This document shows positions 32,336 to 33,552 of a stretch of 33,552 nt of DNA, in pieces. The position numbers and the translations under genes were made by a program. The notes beneath the pieces are model-generated. The model saw only the letters and a program-made list of their open reading frames with translations. It made no database searches and had not been told where the DNA came from. Origin of the DNA: Bacteroidota bacterium (lineage in GTDB: Bacteria; Bacteroidota; Bacteroidia; UKL13-3); contig CANHDN010000012.1 of NCBI GenBank assembly GCA_947459415.1, positions 1-33,552 of the forward strand, read 5' to 3'. The first letter of the stretch is position 1. Each line of letters opens with the position of its first letter.

Positions 32336-33552
32336 ATGAAATTTAGTTGTAAACCATTATTTTTATTCTTACTTATTTTAGTTTCATTGAACACCCGTGC
32401 AACCCATGTAATCGGTTCAGAAATCACCTATTCATGCACTAATACACCGCAGGTTTATAGGGTTCAGTTTAAGATTTATAGGGATTGCTTTGGTATACAA
32501 ATGTGTGCTAATTGTCCCAATTCTTTGAGTCCGGCTTGTGCCATTAATCTTCAATTAACGGGCGCAGAGATTCCTGCTGGTTCTAATTTACCACCTAGTA
32601 CTTGTGTTGGACAAAATTTCGGAACGCAAGCAGTAACCGTGGTTACGGCAGTTAGCGGTTTTGATGTGGTGCAATTATGCGATTTGCAAAAAACAGTTTG
32701 CTCCAATTGCGGGACGCGTTCTCCGGGTACGTTTACCCCGGGAATTGAAGTATATGTTTTTGAAGGTAATATAAATTTAGCTAGCATTCCAAGCAGTTGT
32801 TGTTTGGTAAATATTGGTTATTCTAGTTGTTGCAGAAACAACGCAATCTCTACATTGGTTTCTCCAGGTGGTCTTAATTTTTATTCTCAGGTTACCATTA
32901 ATAGATGCACCACGCCATGTAATGGCGGACCCATATTCACAAACCCTCCCGTTTTTTTGGCATGTGCTTCGCAAGAATTTATGACAAATTTAGGGGCTAT
33001 AGACCCAGAAGGCGATTCATTGAGTTATTCATTTGGACGTTCATTAACGGCATCAAATACTCTGGCGCCATATATTTCGCCTTTCAGTCCAACTGTGCCT
33101 TTTCCTTATGCGGGTTATCCCAATCAATTTCCGCCAAATGATACCCAAGGGATTCATATTAACCCAGTAACAGGAGATATTAGGTTTAGACCAGTTGGTG
33201 AATTTGTAAGTAATTTAGTAATTGAGGTAAGGCAATGGAAAACGATTGCAGGTTTGCCAACGCTAATGGGAATTAGCACGCGAGATGCTCAGTTTTACAG
33301 CAGAAATTGTGCAAGCAATACTAGGCCTCAATTGCAAGTATTTACAGGTGATAATGCCATAAAAGACACTGCACATTTTGCCGTTTGTACTGGTAATAAA
33401 ATATGTTTTACCATTAGTGCCACAGATAGTTTAGCGGCTTGGGATACCACTAACTTAAGCTGGAACGCGCCACTGGCCATAACGGCAAAAGGTGCCACTT
33501 TTAAAAAGCTTTATGCAGATAGTTTGCGCGCTATAAGCGGACCAAAATACGA
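32336..33552 (+). CDS. Large secreted cysteine-rich surface protein, gliding-motility-associated type, 3' end outside the window
   Basis: The frame is open from ATG 32336 to the window end (405 codons plus), so the gene is truncated by the window. The product begins with a signal peptide (MKFSCKPLFLFLLILVSLNT, cleavage near TRA-TH) and continues THVIGSEITYSC, then VYRVQFKIYRDCFG, the N-terminal pattern (THxxGGEIxY, YRDC) of large Bacteroidota surface proteins that usually end in a T9SS type B sorting (gliding motility-associated) domain. About 20 cysteines occur in the visible part, in pairs (SSCCLV, SSCCRN) and CxxC forms. AIDPEGDSLSYSF and GIHINPVTGDIRFRP suggest cadherin/PKD-like modules. 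An ATG at 32321 would add 5 residues and is an alternative start. Its T9SS export could use the same machinery as the PorU2-like peptidase, but the sorting domain itself is out of view. Confidence 0.8.
   Translation, partial: MKFSCKPLFLFLLILVSLNTRATHVIGSEITYSCTNTPQVYRVQFKIYRDCFGIQMCANCPNSLSPACAINLQLTGAEIPAGSNLPPSTCVGQNFGTQAVTVVTAVSGFDVVQLCDLQKTVCSNCGTRSPGTFTPGIEVYVFEGNINLASIPSSCCLVNIGYSSCCRNNAISTLVSPGGLNFYSQVTINRCTTPCNGGPIFTNPPVFLACASQEFMTNLGAIDPEGDSLSYSFGRSLTASNTLAPYISPFSPTVPFPYAGYPNQFPPNDTQGIHINPVTGDIRFRPVGEFVSNLVIEVRQWKTIAGLPTLMGISTRDAQFYSRNCASNTRPQLQVFTGDNAIKDTAHFAVCTGNKICFTISATDSLAAWDTTNLSWNAPLAITAKGATFKKLYADSLRAISGPKY

Noticed and set aside
32551-32974. Two minus-strand frames (32551-32787 and 32777-32974)
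   Set aside because: They are antisense to the secreted cysteine-rich protein whose frame is open from 32336 to the window end; their composition follows from the reverse of its Cys codons.
1-33552. CRISPR arrays, IS elements, prophage genes, toxin-antitoxin or restriction systems
   Set aside because: No direct repeat arrays, transposase or integrase motifs, terminal repeats, or defence-type gene pairs were seen; all long frames have housekeeping or envelope identities.

Overview
The window looks like a chromosomal segment of a low-GC member of the Bacteroidota, probably Sphingobacteriales/Chitinophagales-like, though the order cannot be fixed from sequence alone. The evidence is several promoters of the Bacteroidota type (TTG, about 18 nt, TAnnTTTG), the family set (long NusB, DUF1573, DUF3276/PUR-like, DUF3822, a PorU2-like C25 peptidase, a gliding-motility-type cysteine-rich surface protein) and the gene order DUF3822-rsmD-coaD next to a NUDIX gene and pyrE. 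I see no phage, IS element, CRISPR array, rRNA or tRNA. The region is mainly housekeeping and tightly packed, with several convergent genes overlapping at their stops.

Layout. 1-2740 (+): 3' part of a LolC/E-type permease and two glycosyltransferases. 2748-6981 (-): ABC exporter, DUF3276 protein, a lipoprotein with its own promoter and terminator, and pfkA. 7102-10674 (+): leucine dehydrogenase with a long inverted repeat behind it, then nusB-DUF1573-yajC-coaE. 10655-14048 (-): a possible small membrane protein, PcrA/UvrD helicase and an FkbM methyltransferase. 14191-20689 (+): an M20 dipeptidase and a 1675-residue C25 peptidase resembling PorU2 of the type IX secretion system. 20690-21015 has no convincing protein gene but holds a promoter, nested hairpins and a strong terminator, most simply read as a roughly 205-nt non-coding RNA. 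21016-24667 (-): thioesterase, MBL/beta-CASP nuclease and a PolX-type protein whose polymerase centre has lost its catalytic aspartates. 24721-26596 (+): DUF3822, rsmD, coaD. 26593-27204 (-): NUDIX hydrolase, divergent from pyrE with 8 bp between start codons. 27213-29570 (+): pyrE, plsC, gatC, lolD-like ATPase. 29567-32222 (-): an ATE/Bpt-like aminoacyl-tRNA-protein transferase homologue, a GT-B glycosyltransferase and ispE. 32336-end (+): the start of a large secreted cysteine-rich protein.

How the genes fit together. Several contribute to the cell envelope: the LolC/E-like permease and LolD-like ATPase (lipoprotein or substrate extraction), YajC (Sec), PlsC (phospholipid synthesis), glycosyltransferases and the FkbM enzyme (surface glycans), and the PorU2-like peptidase plus the C-terminal-window surface protein (type IX secretion). 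Others are core metabolism or information processing: PfkA, LeuDH, CoaE and CoaD (first and last of the enzymes near CoA), PyrE, IspE, GatC, RsmD, NusB and PcrA.

The best candidate for something undescribed is the putative non-coding RNA at about 20806-21012. Secondary points are the degenerate PolX, the Asp-to-Asn change in PfkA, the cysteine-less ATE-like protein, and repeated placement of the -7 box only 4-8 nt from a start codon, which suggests leaderless transcripts. All family calls were made by reading motifs; no database search was run.
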